64,000 nt of DNA, from NCBI GenBank assembly GCA_963580455.1, contig OY756963.1, positions 17,193,555-17,257,554 on the forward strand, read 5' to 3'. The notes under the pieces are model-generated. The model did no database searches and had not been told where the DNA came from. It worked only from the letters and a program-made list of their open reading frames with translations. A program made the translations under genes and the position numbers. The DNA is from Euonymus europaeus. Its lineage: Eukaryota; Streptophyta; Magnoliopsida; Celastrales; Celastraceae. Shown here one piece after another: positions 1 through 12,457 of this stretch (its first letter is position 1; every line of letters starts with the position of its first letter).

Positions 1-303
1 GTTGATTCACAAGTGTGCTCATCTTTGACAGATTGTGAATCAAAATAGGGGGAGTAGATGTTTAGGGGGAGCAGGTTTAGTTTCTTTGTGGTTTGTGTTG
101 CATTAATTGTTTAGCCTGTGGTTTAGTTGGAGTAACTGTTTATTTTTTTATTTTGGTACATTTGTTCTGGTTGGTCTGGTTATGTTGGTACAATGTTTTG
201 TTATTTGATGAATTTATGTTTCTTTGGCTATTGGCTATTTCTTTTAAGCTGTAGGTTGTGAAACCAAATGGTGTTTTGATCCCCCAATTGTCAAGGGGGA
301 GTT
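1..303 (+). mobile_element. 3' internal end of a Ty1-copia element
   Basis: Non-coding tail that lies between pol and the 3' LTR of a copia element whose body is off the left edge. Two AG-rich tracts (around 47-55 and 61-72) and a polypurine tract, TCAAGGGGGAGTT at 291-303, sit directly before a TGTTGG LTR start. This layout is usual for plant copia elements. No reading frame of note is present. Confidence 0.7.
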
Positions 304-1220
304 TGTTGGTTTATACCAAATGAATGTGTGACAATTGGGTGTTGATGTGTAGTAAAGTAACTTACTTCAATAGGAGTCGCAAGTTACTTAGCTTGTCTGG
401 GCTTTAACAAATGACTACAACTTCGTATTAAGCTCATGGGCTTTCATGATGGGCTTTTGTTTAACAGGTTGCATGTGTTTGTGTTTAGTGAAATATCTTA
501 TTCAAACGTGATAGGTGTCCTATTATTATGGATTTATCCACATATGGTTATGTAAGTATTAGTGTTTTATTAGGAAATAAACTATTGTGCATGTTGTGTG
601 TTTTGAGAGCTATTTTAGTGGTCTTTACAGGATTATTTCATGACACGTGGAAATGAATTTTACTATGCATGGGTTATCACTGAGTATGGATGAGTGTTGT
701 ATCTCTTCAAGTGATAAGTGTCTTATGGGAAAAGAAGTCTTGATCTCCAAGACTCATGCATGGTATAAAGACATCACCAACGTGCTTTGGAGACTACTGA
801 AGTTACGAGATAGAGGTTTTCATCATTAGTTTTGTGTAACTTCATAAAAGCAAATCACTTCTTTATTTCGTATGAGAGATTCTAAATTGAGTGATTTGTA
901 GTGAGAATTTTTGTATTGAAAATTATTCTTTGTGAGTTACTTGAGTGTGAAGACTCTTGAGGGATTCAAGAGTGTACTCTACCTTGTTGGGTTGAGTGAG
1001 GTTAAAGCAAGACACTGAATGGGAGGGATGAGCGATGTCTTTAGTTCAAAGATAGGGTTGTAAATCCTGATTCGTTATTAGTGGATTGTTCCTCAAGGTT
1101 AGTCGCTTATAGACTCGAGGTTTTTTCCAGGTTGGGTTTTCCTCGTAAAAAATACTTTGTGTTATTTTTAATTATTTTCCTCATTTTATATTCTATATTT
1201 GTTGGCTAACGATCTTGGTG
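304..1220 (+). repeat. 3' LTR of a Ty1-copia element
   Basis: The LTR starts TGTTGG at 304, directly after the polypurine tract. Its U5 end, with the segment around 1090-1150 (GACTCGAGGTTTTT, GGTTTTCCTCGTAAAAA) and the CTAACGATCTTGG end near 1204-1216, matches the reverse complement of 22200-22400. The two LTRs therefore belong to one family. The right boundary is uncertain by about 15 bp because the CTAACA end seems mutated. Short frames inside (for example 647-829) look accidental. Confidence 0.7.
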
Positions 1221-1974
1221 AGGTACATCGATTTTCAAAATTAAAATTCAATTAGTGCTAAGCCAGGTCGAACACCTCCAGGCACTCTTTAAAAATCTCG
1301 GACAAAGGAAACCTAAGGACTCCCTCGACTACGACAACCATCGAAAATTTTGCTCATTGTTGTGTGGGCTCAACTGCTGAGGCAACGCTGAGGAAAATAA
1401 TTAAGTTTTATGTGATCCTTTACTTTCACCATTATATATTAAAAAATATTTACTTTCACCATGTGAGAGTGATTCTCATTAGGATAAACTTTGAGGTTAT
1501 TAGATTTTCAGTATCGAAAGGTATGAGTAAAGGAGTGACAGTCACAACCTCGTCCTCTAGAAAAGGGATCGTTGTATTCTTGGCTTCAATCATGTGGTAA
1601 CTTTTAACGCTTTGCCTTTAGATATTTAGTTTGTACAAAGTATGTGATGACACTTGTTTCTTGGTAACTGATGCAATCTCTTTATTGATATGTTTTTAAC
1701 TCCAACAGATAGTTTTGATACATAATTCGATGTGCTTTATCTCATAATTCTGAATGAAATTTCACTTATAGACTATAGTTTGATATGGTTAGTTATTTTT
1801 CATGGTTAGTCATCTTCTAAAATCTGCAAGTAGTATTTTTTTCATGTTCTTAAGTACTACTTCTATTTGGAAAACTTTAGCTCTTATCGCCTGAAGTTTT
1901 GAAATTCTATTTCACAGCTGTGAAAAATGCTGTGAAGCTGTCAAAAATGTTGTATAAAAAGTTATAAGAGTTCA
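1221..1974. other. no gene recognised
   Basis: AT-rich sequence between two copia remnants. The frame at 1364-1600 shows no recognisable domain, and I see no clear repeat. Confidence 0.5.
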
Positions 1975-3092
1975 AAACTCTAAGAGTAGCATTTAAATGA
2001 AAATTTGTAGGATGATGCATAAATTGGCTGAGAGTATTAACAATGAATGTAATGTCAGGCCTTGTGGTTGTAAGATACATAAGTCTCCCAACAAGACGTT
2101 TATATTGAAAAGGATATGTTAAAGGAGTTCCTTGAGTAATTGAAAGTTTAGCATTTGTATCCGGTGAAGACTTAGCTATCTTAGAATCTAATGAATGTGC
2201 ATCTTTAAGTAAATCGGTAGCATACTTTTGCAGAGAAATAGATAAACTTGTACTGGTTTTATGAACTTCAAGGCCTAAGAAATATTTGAAATAACCTAAG
2301 TCCTTAATTTTAAAACATGAAGCTATGTATTTTTTGAATTCAGTGATAAGAGTTTCATTATTGCCACCCACTGCCATATCATCAACATAGAGAAGTAGAA
2401 AATTAATATTTCCCTTGTTATGATAGTGAAAAAGAGAGTAATCAGCTCTACTTTGCACAAAACCAAAACGAATTAAAGCATTTTTGCATTTGTGATTCCA
2501 TTGTCTACTGGCTTGTTTAAGGCCATAAATAGATTTTCTAAGTCTACAAACTAGGTTGGTATTATGCTGTAAATAATGACCAGGAGGGAGTTTCATATAA
2601 ACCTCCTCATCTAAATCCCCATTTAAAAAGGAAATTTGTACATCTAAGTGATGCAATGACCAATTATACATTGCTGTTAAAGCTAGAAAAAGTCTAACAA
2701 TGGTAATTTTAACAATTGGAGCAAATGTCTCTGAATAATCAAAGCCTTCTGTTTGACTAAAATCTTGAGCACTAAGCGAGCTTTATATCTTTCTACAGTA
2801 CCATCAACATTGTATTTAATTTTATAAACCCATTTACTACCTATTGGCTTTCTATCCTTGGGTAAAGTAGTGATTTCCCAAGTTTTATTGTTTTCTAGGG
2901 CTGTCATCTCTGCCTGCATAGCTTGAAACCATTGTGGGTCTTTAAAGCTTGCTGATATCTAGTAGGTTCCTGAATTTTAATTATATTTGCTAAAAAATGA
3001 CTATGTGATAGAGATGTGGTGACATGTGCAGATGGATAATGCATTTGAGGAGATGAAATAGATGCAGTTACTTCACAGTGATAATCAGACAA
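1975..3092 (-). pseudogene. copia-1 reverse transcriptase, frameshifted and truncated
   Basis: Copia RT (RVT_2) spread over frames 2904-3092, 2683-2919 and 1907-2671. Visible blocks are the RT start (ENNKTWEITTLP, then GSKWVYKIKYNVDGTVERYKAR), LDVQISFLNGDLDEEVYMKLPPG, SIYGLKQASRQWN, and the catalytic YVDDM at about 2377-2393. The block after GRLMYLTTTRPDI ends at HPTNFHLNATLRVL. Beyond that the frame (down to 1907) is unrelated sequence, which places the truncation near 1975. RNase H is absent. Confidence 0.88.
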
Positions 3093-3212
3093 ATATGTAG
3101 GTTTTCTTCTAACTCTAGTAGAATTATCTAAAACTTTTGACTGTGAAGGAAGTATTTTATCTGTATGATGTGTTGTAGTGTTTGATATCTCTGCTGTGGG
3201 AATGTCATTTTC

Positions 3213-4595
3213 TTATTTAAAAGGGAATTTAGATTCATAAAAACAGACATCTCTAGAGGTAAAAATTTCATGTGTTTGTAAATCCAAGACCCTATATCCT
3301 TTGATCCCTATTGGATAGCCTATGAAAAGGGTTGGAATAGCTTTAGGTTGAAACTTAGAGACATGTTTATTGTTTTTGGCTATACAAAAACAACAAAAAA
3401 CTCGTAAATGATCATAGGTAGCTGGTTTATTATGTAAAATTTGATAAGGAGTAAAATTATCTATAACTCGTGTATGCAATATGTTTAGCAAATAAAATGC
3501 TGTTTGAATACAGAAGGACCAAAAAGTTTCTGCTAAGCCATTGTGAATTCTCATATTTCTAGCCATATTTAAAATTGTTTGATGTTTCCTTTCAACCACC
3601 CCATTTTGTTGGGGGGTGTAAGGGCAAGTTTTATGATGTATAATGCCTTCAGTCATATAAAAATAATCCATCAGGAATTCTTTACCATTGTCAGTTCTGA
3701 GAATTTTAATGGATTTATTAAATTGATTTTTAACATAATTTAAAAAAAAATTAATATAATTTCTAGTCTCATCCTTTGTGTGCATGAGGTAAACCCAAGT
3801 TGCTCTCGAATAATCATCTACCACAGTTAAAAAATACCTATAACCATCAATGGAAGTGGTAGAGCTAGGCCCCCAAATATCCATATGAACCAAACTGAAA
3901 ATTTCATTAGATGAGGTAGAACTAGTACAAAAGGATTTTCTTTTCATTTTGCCTAATTGGCAGTCTATACATTGATCATGATCTCCTTTCAAAGGCTTAG
4001 GTAAAAGTCTAGCAATACTTGATGAAGGATGCCCTAGCCTCATATGTCACAGCTTGGCAGACAAAACAGAATTTATGAAACCTATATGGCTTGAGTTTTG
4101 ATCTTCCACTTTGTGATATAAATATAAGCCTTTAGATTGCATCCTCATCACACTCTTCCTCAAATTGCCTATTTCCTGCAATTCACAGTTTTTGGGTGTG
4201 AAGTTGACAGACAAGTTGTGCTCTTGGGTAATTTTACTAACTAAAATTAGGTTAAAATTGAAACTAGGAACACAGAGGACATGATATAAGGTGATGTTGT
4301 CATTAAGTTTAACTGAACCAATATGAGTGATAGTGTGTTTTTGACCATTAGGTAAAAATTCAAAAGCATTAGAAATGGGATGAGATGTATGATAAAAAGA
4401 TGCATTGCATATGACATGATCAGATGCTCCACTATCAACAATCCAAATAATGGATTTAGTAGTTGAGTTACCTGAAAGAGCTGCCATGTTTGCAAAGTGA
4501 TGTTGTTCTTCTGGAAGGGAGTTATCTGAAGAGGCAGTGACCTTAGACTTGAGAAAAGCTATAATCTGTTGGCATTGATCATTGTTTGAATCCAA
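3213..4595 (-). pseudogene. copia-1 protease and integrase
   Basis: The frame at 4047-4595 carries the aspartic protease motif IVDSGASDHVI and a GAG-pre-integrase region. The frame at 3213-4043 carries MRLGHPS, the zinc-binding C..C of CIDCQLGKMKRKSF, and the integrase core with D in HMDIWGP, D in RTDNGKEF and E in GVVERKHQ. The catalytic DDE residues are therefore still visible. The junction near 4044 is a frame break, and a stop separates this piece from RT. Confidence 0.9.
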
Positions 4596-4608
4596 GGTAT
4601 TGACCGTA

Positions 4609-5764
4609 TCAGCTGTGCTTGCTTGAGTACTGACTTGATTGGCAATGAGTTGAGGGTGTGATTATCCTTCTTGCAGTAGTTGCAAAATAAGTTTTGTTTG
4701 TTGGTTTGTGACTTGAAATGATCCCTTGCTTGTTGCCCTGAAAAGCCTTAGAGTTATTTCTAGAGTTGTTAGGGAAAGATCTGTTGACTGCCATAGCCAG
4801 AGCTTCAGCGGAGATCATTTTGTCTGAATGAGTGACATACTGTTTAGTTTCCTCTTGTAGAATAAGATGAAATGCTTTATCCACTGTGGGAAATGGACTC
4901 GTCAAAAGAATTTGACTATTGACATGGTTGAAATTTTCATTTAGACCCATCAAAAACTGCATCACTCTTTCCTTGTCTCTTTTTGTGAAAATATTCTTGA
5001 TAACTTCAGCCATACAGCAACAGTAACCACATTTGCAACCTTAAACCTCATCATATGCCTGTGTTTCATCCCAGTACCCCTTTATTTTGAAAAATAATCA
5101 GTAACAGAGAGAGCACCTTGTTTGATCGTGGCTAATTGTCTATAAATCTCAAAGATTCTGGTTTCATTTGGTGCAGAATATCTATTCTTCAAATCTGACC
5201 ATAATTCTTTAACTGTTTTCCAGCCTGAAATGTTGTTAAGAATTTGAGGAGAGACAGTGTTGGAAATCCAGGTTTTGATGAGACTGTTGGACCTTTTCCA
5301 CAAACGATGGTTAGAATCAGAAAGAGGAGGCATAGGTAAGGTACCATCAATAAAACCCATTTTATTTTGAGCTTCTAAAGCATCCAACATATTAGAGCTC
5401 CAAACATGATAGTTAGGACCAACCAGCTCAATAGATATGATTTTTTTAACACCAAAATCATTAGGTAAATTGTATAAGGGTTGATATAAGGATCTGTGGT
5501 TGGAGTTGTTAGAGGAGGGATGTGGTGAGATGGGGTTATGGTGGGAGGAGTAGGAAGTAGAGGAGATGATTTTGTTGTGTTAACGACAGAAGTAGGCATG
5601 GTTGAGCCCAATTGAGATAATAAATTTAGAACTTCTGATGAATTTCCTTCATCAGAAGAATTGACATTGGCATTAGCCATTGAGGGTTGATTCCTCATGA
5701 AAGTGATTGTTTCTGTGAGCACTTGAGTAATTGAATTGGTAGGATCTGTTTCCTTTGATACCAT
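4609..5764 (-). pseudogene. copia-1 gag, broken into three frames
   Basis: Frames 5375-5764, 5082-5390 and 4609-5013 together give a copia gag of the UBN2/DUF4219 class: SSNMLDALEAQNKMGFIDGT-like start, LIKTWISNTVSPQI, ELWSDLKNRYSAPNETRIFEIYRQL, and VMQFLMGLNENFNHVNSQIL. The zinc knuckle near 4680 is disrupted. The first codon (5764) overlaps the primer-binding site, as in copia-2. Confidence 0.85.
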
Positions 5765-6042
5765 AACATAAATTATATTTCTTGATGTATTTGCAGAATT
5801 TAGAATTCAACAGAAGGGGAAGAGAAGACAGTGACATGAGAGGAAGAAGAGAGTTGCAGTGAAAATATATTTCATTGCTTAAGAGACGTTGAAGACTTAC
5901 AACCAATATATACTGTAAAAGTTGCAACGATCATAATGATATGACCATTAAAAAATATTGAAAATAATTTGAATAAGAAATGGGCTTGACTGACATAGCC
6001 CAAAAGACTAAAAGAAACAAAACTACTCTATAATAACAAACA
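5764..6042 (-). repeat. copia-1 5' LTR (approximate)
   Basis: On the minus strand TGGTATCAAAGG (5752-5763) resembles the initiator-tRNA primer-binding site and marks the inner LTR edge. The outer edge is uncertain: a TG start is possible at 6042 (TGTTTGTTATT) or further out at about 6116. The words AAGAAATGGGCTTGACT recur at about 5977 and 6096, so a short duplication blurs the boundary. Confidence 0.5.
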
Positions 6043-7077
6043 GCCCAAGATGCTTATAAAAATAATGGTGAGACCAAAAACTAAAGCCCAAAAAGAAATG
6101 GGCTTGACTTCCATAGCAAACTATTTCTTAAATAAGTTTTTTTTTATGTTGTACTTCGTAATACCTCTTTATGTCCTCTCTATAAATTCATTATGTTTTC
6201 ATTTTCAAGTCATAATATATTCATTTACTTGTATACTGTTGTATAAAGAAATTGTGAACATGGGGCTCAATATACAAATTGCAAGTCAAGTTACAAGCTT
6301 TGCATGAACATGCTGTAAATAAAGAGAGAAGCTGTCTTCATCCTTTTTTGTGAATGATATTGATGATTATGTCATATTTTTCTTGCTTTTAGCTTTCCTT
6401 CTGTCTTGCTTTTATAACACGATATTCCTTCTTCATAAGCGAGGCAATCAATACACTTGCTGTCCTTTTTATAAACTTTTATAAAGAAAAATTGATTATG
6501 TCGTATATTTTAATAATCTGATTACATGTTTTGGCAAAGCTTGCATGAATCAAAACATAATTGAGTGTGATGCCTATATATGGATGAGAAAAGGATCACA
6601 AACAATATCTATACTGGTTTGCAGCAAAGGCATGCATTAAAGGAAAGATTTGCATCATGCATAAGTTTTTTCCTTATTGACAATTCATAGCCAGTTAATG
6701 ATTTGTGATATTGTGTATTTAGAATCCTCAGTATTTATATGGAATAAATGTGAACGAGTAGTTGTGGCTAGTTGCCGTGTTTTAGGGAAACTTACCCACT
6801 TTAACATATATTCTAGTTCCCTGAAAGTAAATTGGTTTAGGAGTTACAAGTTTCTGTTTAAGGTCTTGGGGTGCATAGTAATCTTTGTTGTAGATCTTTC
6901 TTTAGATTTATATTAGATATCTCCACCTGCTCCTGTAGCCGAGAGATGCGTAGTTTGGCAGTCATCGTAAAATTTTGTCAAATATATGAAGATGAGTCTA
7001 AATGAGAACACATGGTGGATTTATGTTGATGTTCTCATAGACTCGTGAAATCCAAAACCAGAGATTTAATCAACCAG
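6043..7077. other. no gene recognised
   Basis: AT-rich sequence with short accidental frames on both strands (6050-6307, 6677-6916). I see no domain, splice-consistent exon chain or transposon terminus. Confidence 0.5.
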
Positions 7078-7281
7078 TAAAATCAGAGGCTCAATCAACC
7101 AATAACCCAAAATGAGAAACACGAAGAATCGAACAAAGGAACTCTAACCTGGTGCAGGAAATCATAGCATGGAAGACGCTAAAATCAGAGGCTCAATCAA
7201 CCAATAACCCAAAATGAGAAACACGAAGAATCGAACAAAGGAACTCTAACCTGGTGCAGGAAATCATAGCATGGAAGACGC
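7078..7281. repeat. Exact tandem duplication, 2 x 102 bp
   Basis: The unit 7078-7179 is repeated at 7180-7281 without a mismatch that I can find. It starts TAAAATCAGAGGC and ends GGAAGACGC. The words ATTTAATCAACCAGTAAAAT just before it recur at about 12784-12804, on the far side of the copia-2 insertion, so this is host sequence flanking that element. Confidence 0.85.
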
Positions 7282-7567
7282 TCAAGTTGAGATAAACAAC
7301 AAACGGTTGCTAAATGTAGATTACATGAAACATGCTAATTTTTTGTTAACTGAAATAGCTCAGAACTTACTCTTGTGCATCTTCGTCATTCTCCAAGGTT
7401 ACTCTAAGCCAAGTAGGGACATTGTAGGGCTTTTCCAGATATACTCCAACCTTTAGTAAGTTTTCCTTTTCTAGTCATCGGTGTTGTGGTTAGTGTCGAT
7501 GACAATGCTGATAATTCCTATAAAAGGGGCTAAATAGGGCACCTACTGTTGTGTCAAAATGCGACAA

Positions 7568-7891
7568 TGAAACAATTGTTACTATTATTATAAGACATTG
7601 CTGTGAGCTTAGAAATGCATATAAGAGAGAAGAAATTCAGAGGAAGAAGAGAGCACAAGTAATGAGTAATCTCATTGCTTGCTTACACAGGTACAACGGC
7701 TAAAAGCCATTTATAAAGAGAAACAAACTCTAACGGTCAAAATGATATGACCTTTGCTACAGTAAAAACAATGAATACTAAATGATTCAAATAGAAAGGC
7801 CTAAACTAATACAAGCCCAAACATATAAAATAAGGAAGCCCAAATGAATAGCCAAGCAATGAATTAATGAGCCCAATATCACAACCCAACA
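7568..7891 (-). repeat. copia-2 3' LTR, 324 bp
   Basis: Minus-strand sequence begins TGTTGGGTTGTGATATTGGG (7891 downward) and ends AACAATTGTTTCA at 7568, giving TG..CA ends. It matches 12457-12695 closely. Confidence 0.85.
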
Positions 7892-8379
7892 ATAACTGAA
7901 GCTTCCTCAACACACGAGCAGTCAGCAGCCAGATACCTCTCTGTTTCACCCCCTGCAAGCTGAGGGTTTTCTGGGATAACGCTCAGCTTGGCAAGAAGAT
8001 GTTTGATTCGATTAACAGCTAATGGCTTGGTGAGGAGGTCGCCTGGTTGATCCATGGATTTGAGGTGAGCTAGTTTGATAATTCCTTTCTGAACCTTTTC
8101 TCTTGTAAAGTGTAGATCTAATTCGATGTGCTTAGTCCTCTCATGGAAGACCGGATTAGTTGCGATGTGAATCGCTGCTTGGTTGTCACAGAAGAGCATC
8201 ATAGGATTAGGTGTCTTGATCTGTAATTCATGGAGTAGGTTATGAAGCCATGACAACTCTGCTACTGCTGAAGCCATTGCACGATATTCAGCTTCAGCTG
8301 AGGACTTGGAAACTGTCTTTTGCTTCTTAGATTTCCAAGAAATCAAGGAATTTCCAATTTTGATGCAGTAGCCTGTCAC
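7879..8379 (-). pseudogene. copia-2 RNase H
   Basis: Carries the copia RNase H signature [19 protein letters not shown], then [24 protein letters not shown] and HIELDLHF, which hold the catalytic acidic residues. It is separated from RT by one missing base at about 8380: the upstream frame runs into a stop within DTRRS-type sequence. The reading frame ends inside the 3' LTR start region. Confidence 0.9.
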
Positions 8380-10142
8380 TGATCGCTGGTATCAGGGCAG
8401 GCTACCCAATCTGAGTCGCAATATCCTTGTATCTGCATGTTGTTAGTGGTAGAGTATAGGAGACCTTGATTCAAGGTCCCTTTCACATATTTAAGAATTC
8501 GTAGAGCAGCTTTCATATGAAAATTAGTTGGATGATGCATGAACTGACTCAATGTGTTTACTGAATAATTTAAATCTGGTCTAGTTAAAGTGAGATACAT
8601 GAGTCTACCAATAATTCTCCAGTATTGCAATGGATCATCTAGTTTGTTCCCTTCATATAAGGATAACTTAGCATTAGTGTCAATAGGAGAATTGCTAATT
8701 TTGGAATTTTCTAAACCTGTATCTCTAATTAAATCAAGAGCATATTTTCTTTGAGTGATACTTAGACCATTGGTTGACCTATTTATTTCTAAACCTAAGA
8801 AGTATTTAAGAGGACCAAGGTCTTTAATTTTGAAGCAAGATCCTATGTAAGTTTTAATGTTATTGATAAGATCTAAGTTGTCTCCCCCTATAGCCATGTC
8901 ATCTACATAAAGTAATAAAATAATTTTACTACCCTTATAATTATAAAAGAATAAAGAATAATCTGTTTTAGATTGTGTAAAACCATAATTCAGTAAAGCA
9001 TTCTTACATTTTTTATTCCATTTTCTACTAGCTTGTTTTAATCCATATATGGATTTATTGAGTTTACATACATATTTGTTCTTAGTATCTAAATCAGTTG
9101 AATGTTTAAAACCTGGAGGGATTTTCATATAAACATCCTCATCTAAATCTCCATTCAAAAATGCATTATGAACATCTAAATGATGCACATGCCAATTGTT
9201 CATAGCAGCTAAGGTTAAAAATAATCTGACAGTGGTGATTTTAACTATAGGAGCAAATGTCTCCTTATAATCAAATCCCTGGCTTTGACTATAACCCTGA
9301 GCAACTAGCCTAGCTTTATATCTTTCTACTGTACCATCTGCATTGTATTTTACTTTATAAATCCACTTGCATCCTATAGCTCTTCTTCCTGAAGGAAGAA
9401 GAGTAATCTGCCAAGTATTGTTATCTTGCAAAGCTTTCATTTCAGCTTGCATTGCCTTGCACCAATTTTGATTTTGTAAAGCATCTTTGTATTTTGTAGG
9501 CTCAGGATGTTTAACAATGGCAGCAAAAAAATGATCAGAGGACTGAATGTTATGCAATACAGATGATGCAGAATTTACAGATGAAGACACAGAATCACAA
9601 TAATAATCTGTTAAGTATGCAGGTTTTCTTTTAGTTCTTGTATTTTGATTTTTATCTATCTGAGAATCAGTAACAGATTCTTCTAAGATTAAAGGTTGAG
9701 TGTTTTGTTCAGTGGTTGAATTGTATGAATTGTTAGAATTAATTTTGTTTTTGAAAGGAAATTCATCTTCTATAAAATGTACATCCCTGGATATGAAGCA
9801 TTCATGTGTGTGTAAATCTAAAAGTCTGTACCCTTTAACCCCTATGGGATACCCCAAGAAAATGCAAGGCGTTGCCCTAGATTGAAATTTAGAAGAAGCA
9901 TGTTTATTATTTTTTGCAATACAATAACAACCAAAAGTTCTTAAGTTGCTATAATCAACTAAAGTATTATGTAGAATTTGAAAAGGTGATTTACTATCTA
10001 ATATACGAGTGAGAAGTCTATTAGTAATATAGACTGCAGTATTAATACAATAGGACCAAAATTCTTCTCCTAATCCACTTTGTAGTCTAAGTGTTCTTGC
10101 TACATTAAGCAAGTGTTGATGTTTCCTTTCCACCACCCCCAT
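8376..10142 (-). pseudogene. copia-2 integrase C-terminus and reverse transcriptase
   Basis: A 588-codon open frame. It opens with the integrase E block (GVVERKHQHLLNVARTLRL), the EEFWSYCINTAVYITNRL and FGCYCIAKNNKH blocks, then a linker, then RVT_2: KWIYKVKYNADGTVERYKARLV, QGYSQSQGFDYKETFAPIVK, LDVHNAFLNGDLDEDVYMK, SIYGLKQASRKWN, catalytic YVDDM (8896-8913) and GRLMYLTLTRPDLNYSVNTLS. The frame itself is uninterrupted. It starts and stops at frameshifts relative to gag-protease and RNase H. Confidence 0.92.
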
Positions 10143-12457
10143 TTTGTTGGGGTGTATATGGACAGGATTTTTTGGTGCATTATTCCTTGAGTAAGGTAAA
10201 ATTCTGTCATGGAAAATTCCTTTCCATTATCACTCCTAATTGTCTTAATTGTAGTATGAAAATGGTTTTTAACATAGTTTATAAATCCCTTTATGTGGTT
10301 CCTGGTTTCATCTTTAGAATGCATTAGGAATATCCATGTCATACGCGAATAATCATCTACTATGGTAAGAAAAAATCTAAAACCATCAATAGATGTAATT
10401 GAATTAGGACCCCATATATCCATATGAATTAGTTGAAAACATTCATGAGATGAAGTGGTACTAATAGAAAAGGGTTTTCTCTTCATTTTTCCAAATAAAC
10501 AGTCATTACAATCTTTGAGTTTAGGATCAAAACCTAGAGACAACATTCTAGACACATTTTGAGAAGGGTGACCTAAACTCATATGCCATATCTTGGCATT
10601 TACAGTAGTGTTGACAGATGCAAAATAACCAAAATCTAAGTTGACTTTGTGGTCTTGGCTGAAGAGATATAACCCTTTATGCATCATCTCTATCCCAATT
10701 TTCTTCGAGGTGGCTAGATCCTGCATTAAACATTTTTCTTTTGTGAATATAATTAAATAATCATTATCCTGGGTTAGTTTACTAATAGAAATTAGATTGA
10801 ATGTGAATGAAGGTACACAAAGAACATGTTTTAAAGTTATATCACTAGTGAGCTTCACAATGCCTATGTGTGAAATTAAATGTTTGTCTCCATTAGGGAG
10901 GTGAACATATGAGTTAGTAACTTCATAATATGTATGAAATAGAGATGCATGACAAATGACATGATCTGAAGCACCACTATCAACAATCCATCTTTTAAAA
11001 TTTAAAGGAAGTTGGGAGGAAATGTTACCTGCTACTGCAGTAGCAGTAGCTAAGTATTGCTGCCCTTCTAGTACTGTATCATTGCCATTCATCTTGTTTC
11101 TGAGAAATGTGATGATTTGTTGAAATTGATCATTATTGAGATCAAGATGAGTAGGTTGATCCAGCAGCTTTGATTGTGAAGTCTCCACTTGATTTACTGA
11201 ATAGCTTTTCGTATTTTGTTGATTTGAATTCTGCTTTTGTCTCTTGTTGGGAGGGTAACCATGAATCTTAAAACACTTGTCAATCGTGTGATTGGTCTTT
11301 TTGCAATAATTGCAAAATAAACCCTCCTTATTTGTTTGGGATGACTTGGATCCTTGATCTGCATTTTTTCTAAAAGCTTCACTGTTAGTAAAAAAAAATT
11401 TAACTGGAGCTTTGTTACCTTGACTGAAATTATATTGAGTGAAGGCTTTGACAGCCATAGCCATGCTTTCTTCAATGTTTCCATCTCCTTGAGTAACATT
11501 TTGTTTTCTCTCTTCTTGGAGAATAATGTTGAAGGCTGTAGTGATTGAAGGTAGAGGATTCATGATCAATATTTGACTGCTCACATGACTAAACATGTCA
11601 CTGAGACCCAATAGGAACTGCATAAGATTTTCCTTTTCTTTCTTTGCCTTGTATTGAGCAACTTGACCATAGGTACAATCACCACAAGCCTCATATTCTT
11701 GTACTTCATCCCACATCCCCTTAAGCTTAGAAAAATAGTTTGTTACAGACATTGACTTTTGTCTAATGTTTGCAACCTCTCTGTAAATTTCAAAGACCCT
11801 TGTGCCATTGATAGCTGAATAGCGATTTTTAAGATCCAACCATAAATCTTTTGCTGAGTGCCAGCTGGAGATACTAACTTGGATAGAAGGAGAAACAGAG
11901 TTAGTTATCCAAGTTTTGATCAAACTATTTCCTTGTTTCCAAAGTTGAAAATTTGGATGATTTGTATCTGGAACTAGCAGAGTTCCATTAATAAAACCTT
12001 CTTTGTTTCGAGTCTCTAGAGCAGTTAGAAAATTTCTGCTCCAAACATGGTAATTGTTACCATTGAGTTCAGTGGTGATGATTTTTGGAGTAGATATATC
12101 AGCAGGTAAAAAAAGATAAGGATTATTGAAGGGGTTAGCAGAAGAAGTTGGGATGGAGAATTGATTCATGTAAGATGGTGTGTTGAAATGTGAAGGGGTT
12201 GGTAAAAGTGGTGGTTGAGGTTGAGAAGATCTAAGAAATTCTGTGGTAACAGATGTGGTATTATTTGTAGAGTGGGTGTCCAATCCAAGTCCCAAAGATA
12301 GAGGAGGAGGATTGTTAGAAAAAGAAGGAATACCTCTCATGAAATTTGTTGCTTCAGAAACTGCTTGAGAAACTAGTAATGGATTAACAGGTGTTGTGAT
12401 GGAAGATGAAGTAGAGAGCGGCAGCAGATGTTGAGGATCTTGAGGCTCTAATACCAT
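10100..12457 (-). pseudogene. copia-2 gag, protease and integrase core
   Basis: The gag part has NNYHVWSRNFLTALETR, LIKTWITNSVSPSIQ and MQFLLGLSDMFSHVSSQIL, then a CCHC zinc knuckle CNYCKKTNHTIDKC (about 11270-11318), protease WIVDSGASDHVI (about 10960-10993), the pre-integrase zinc region and the integrase core with HMDIWGP and RSDNGKEF. I start it at the ATG at 12457, which straddles the LTR/primer-site border; an in-frame ATG further upstream inside the LTR (about 12490) is also possible. Two one-base insertions, in an A run (about 10165) and a G run (about 10137), break the integrase at PYTPQQNG. Confidence 0.9.
12444..12456 (-). promoter_or_regulatory. copia-2 primer-binding site
   Basis: Minus-strand TGGTATTAGAGCC directly follows the LTR end TTTCA and resembles the initiator-Met tRNA 3' end complement (usually TGGTATCAGAGC). 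It fixes the inner border of the 5' LTR at 12457. Confidence 0.85.

Larger units (their letters stand above)
1975..6042 (-). mobile_element. Decayed Ty1-copia retrotransposon (copia-1), 3' truncated
   Basis: Order on the minus strand is LTR (about 5764-6042), primer-binding site, gag, protease, integrase and reverse transcriptase. The element stops inside the RT/RNase H linker at about 1975, so RNase H and the 3' LTR are missing. It resembles copia-2 (7568-12695) in domain order and wording of motifs but is much more broken, with at least six frame interruptions. It is not capable of movement by itself. Confidence 0.9.

Noticed and set aside
7271..7456. 61-codon open frame after the 102-bp duplication
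   Set aside because: Its start lies in duplicated non-coding DNA and the protein matches no family that I know.
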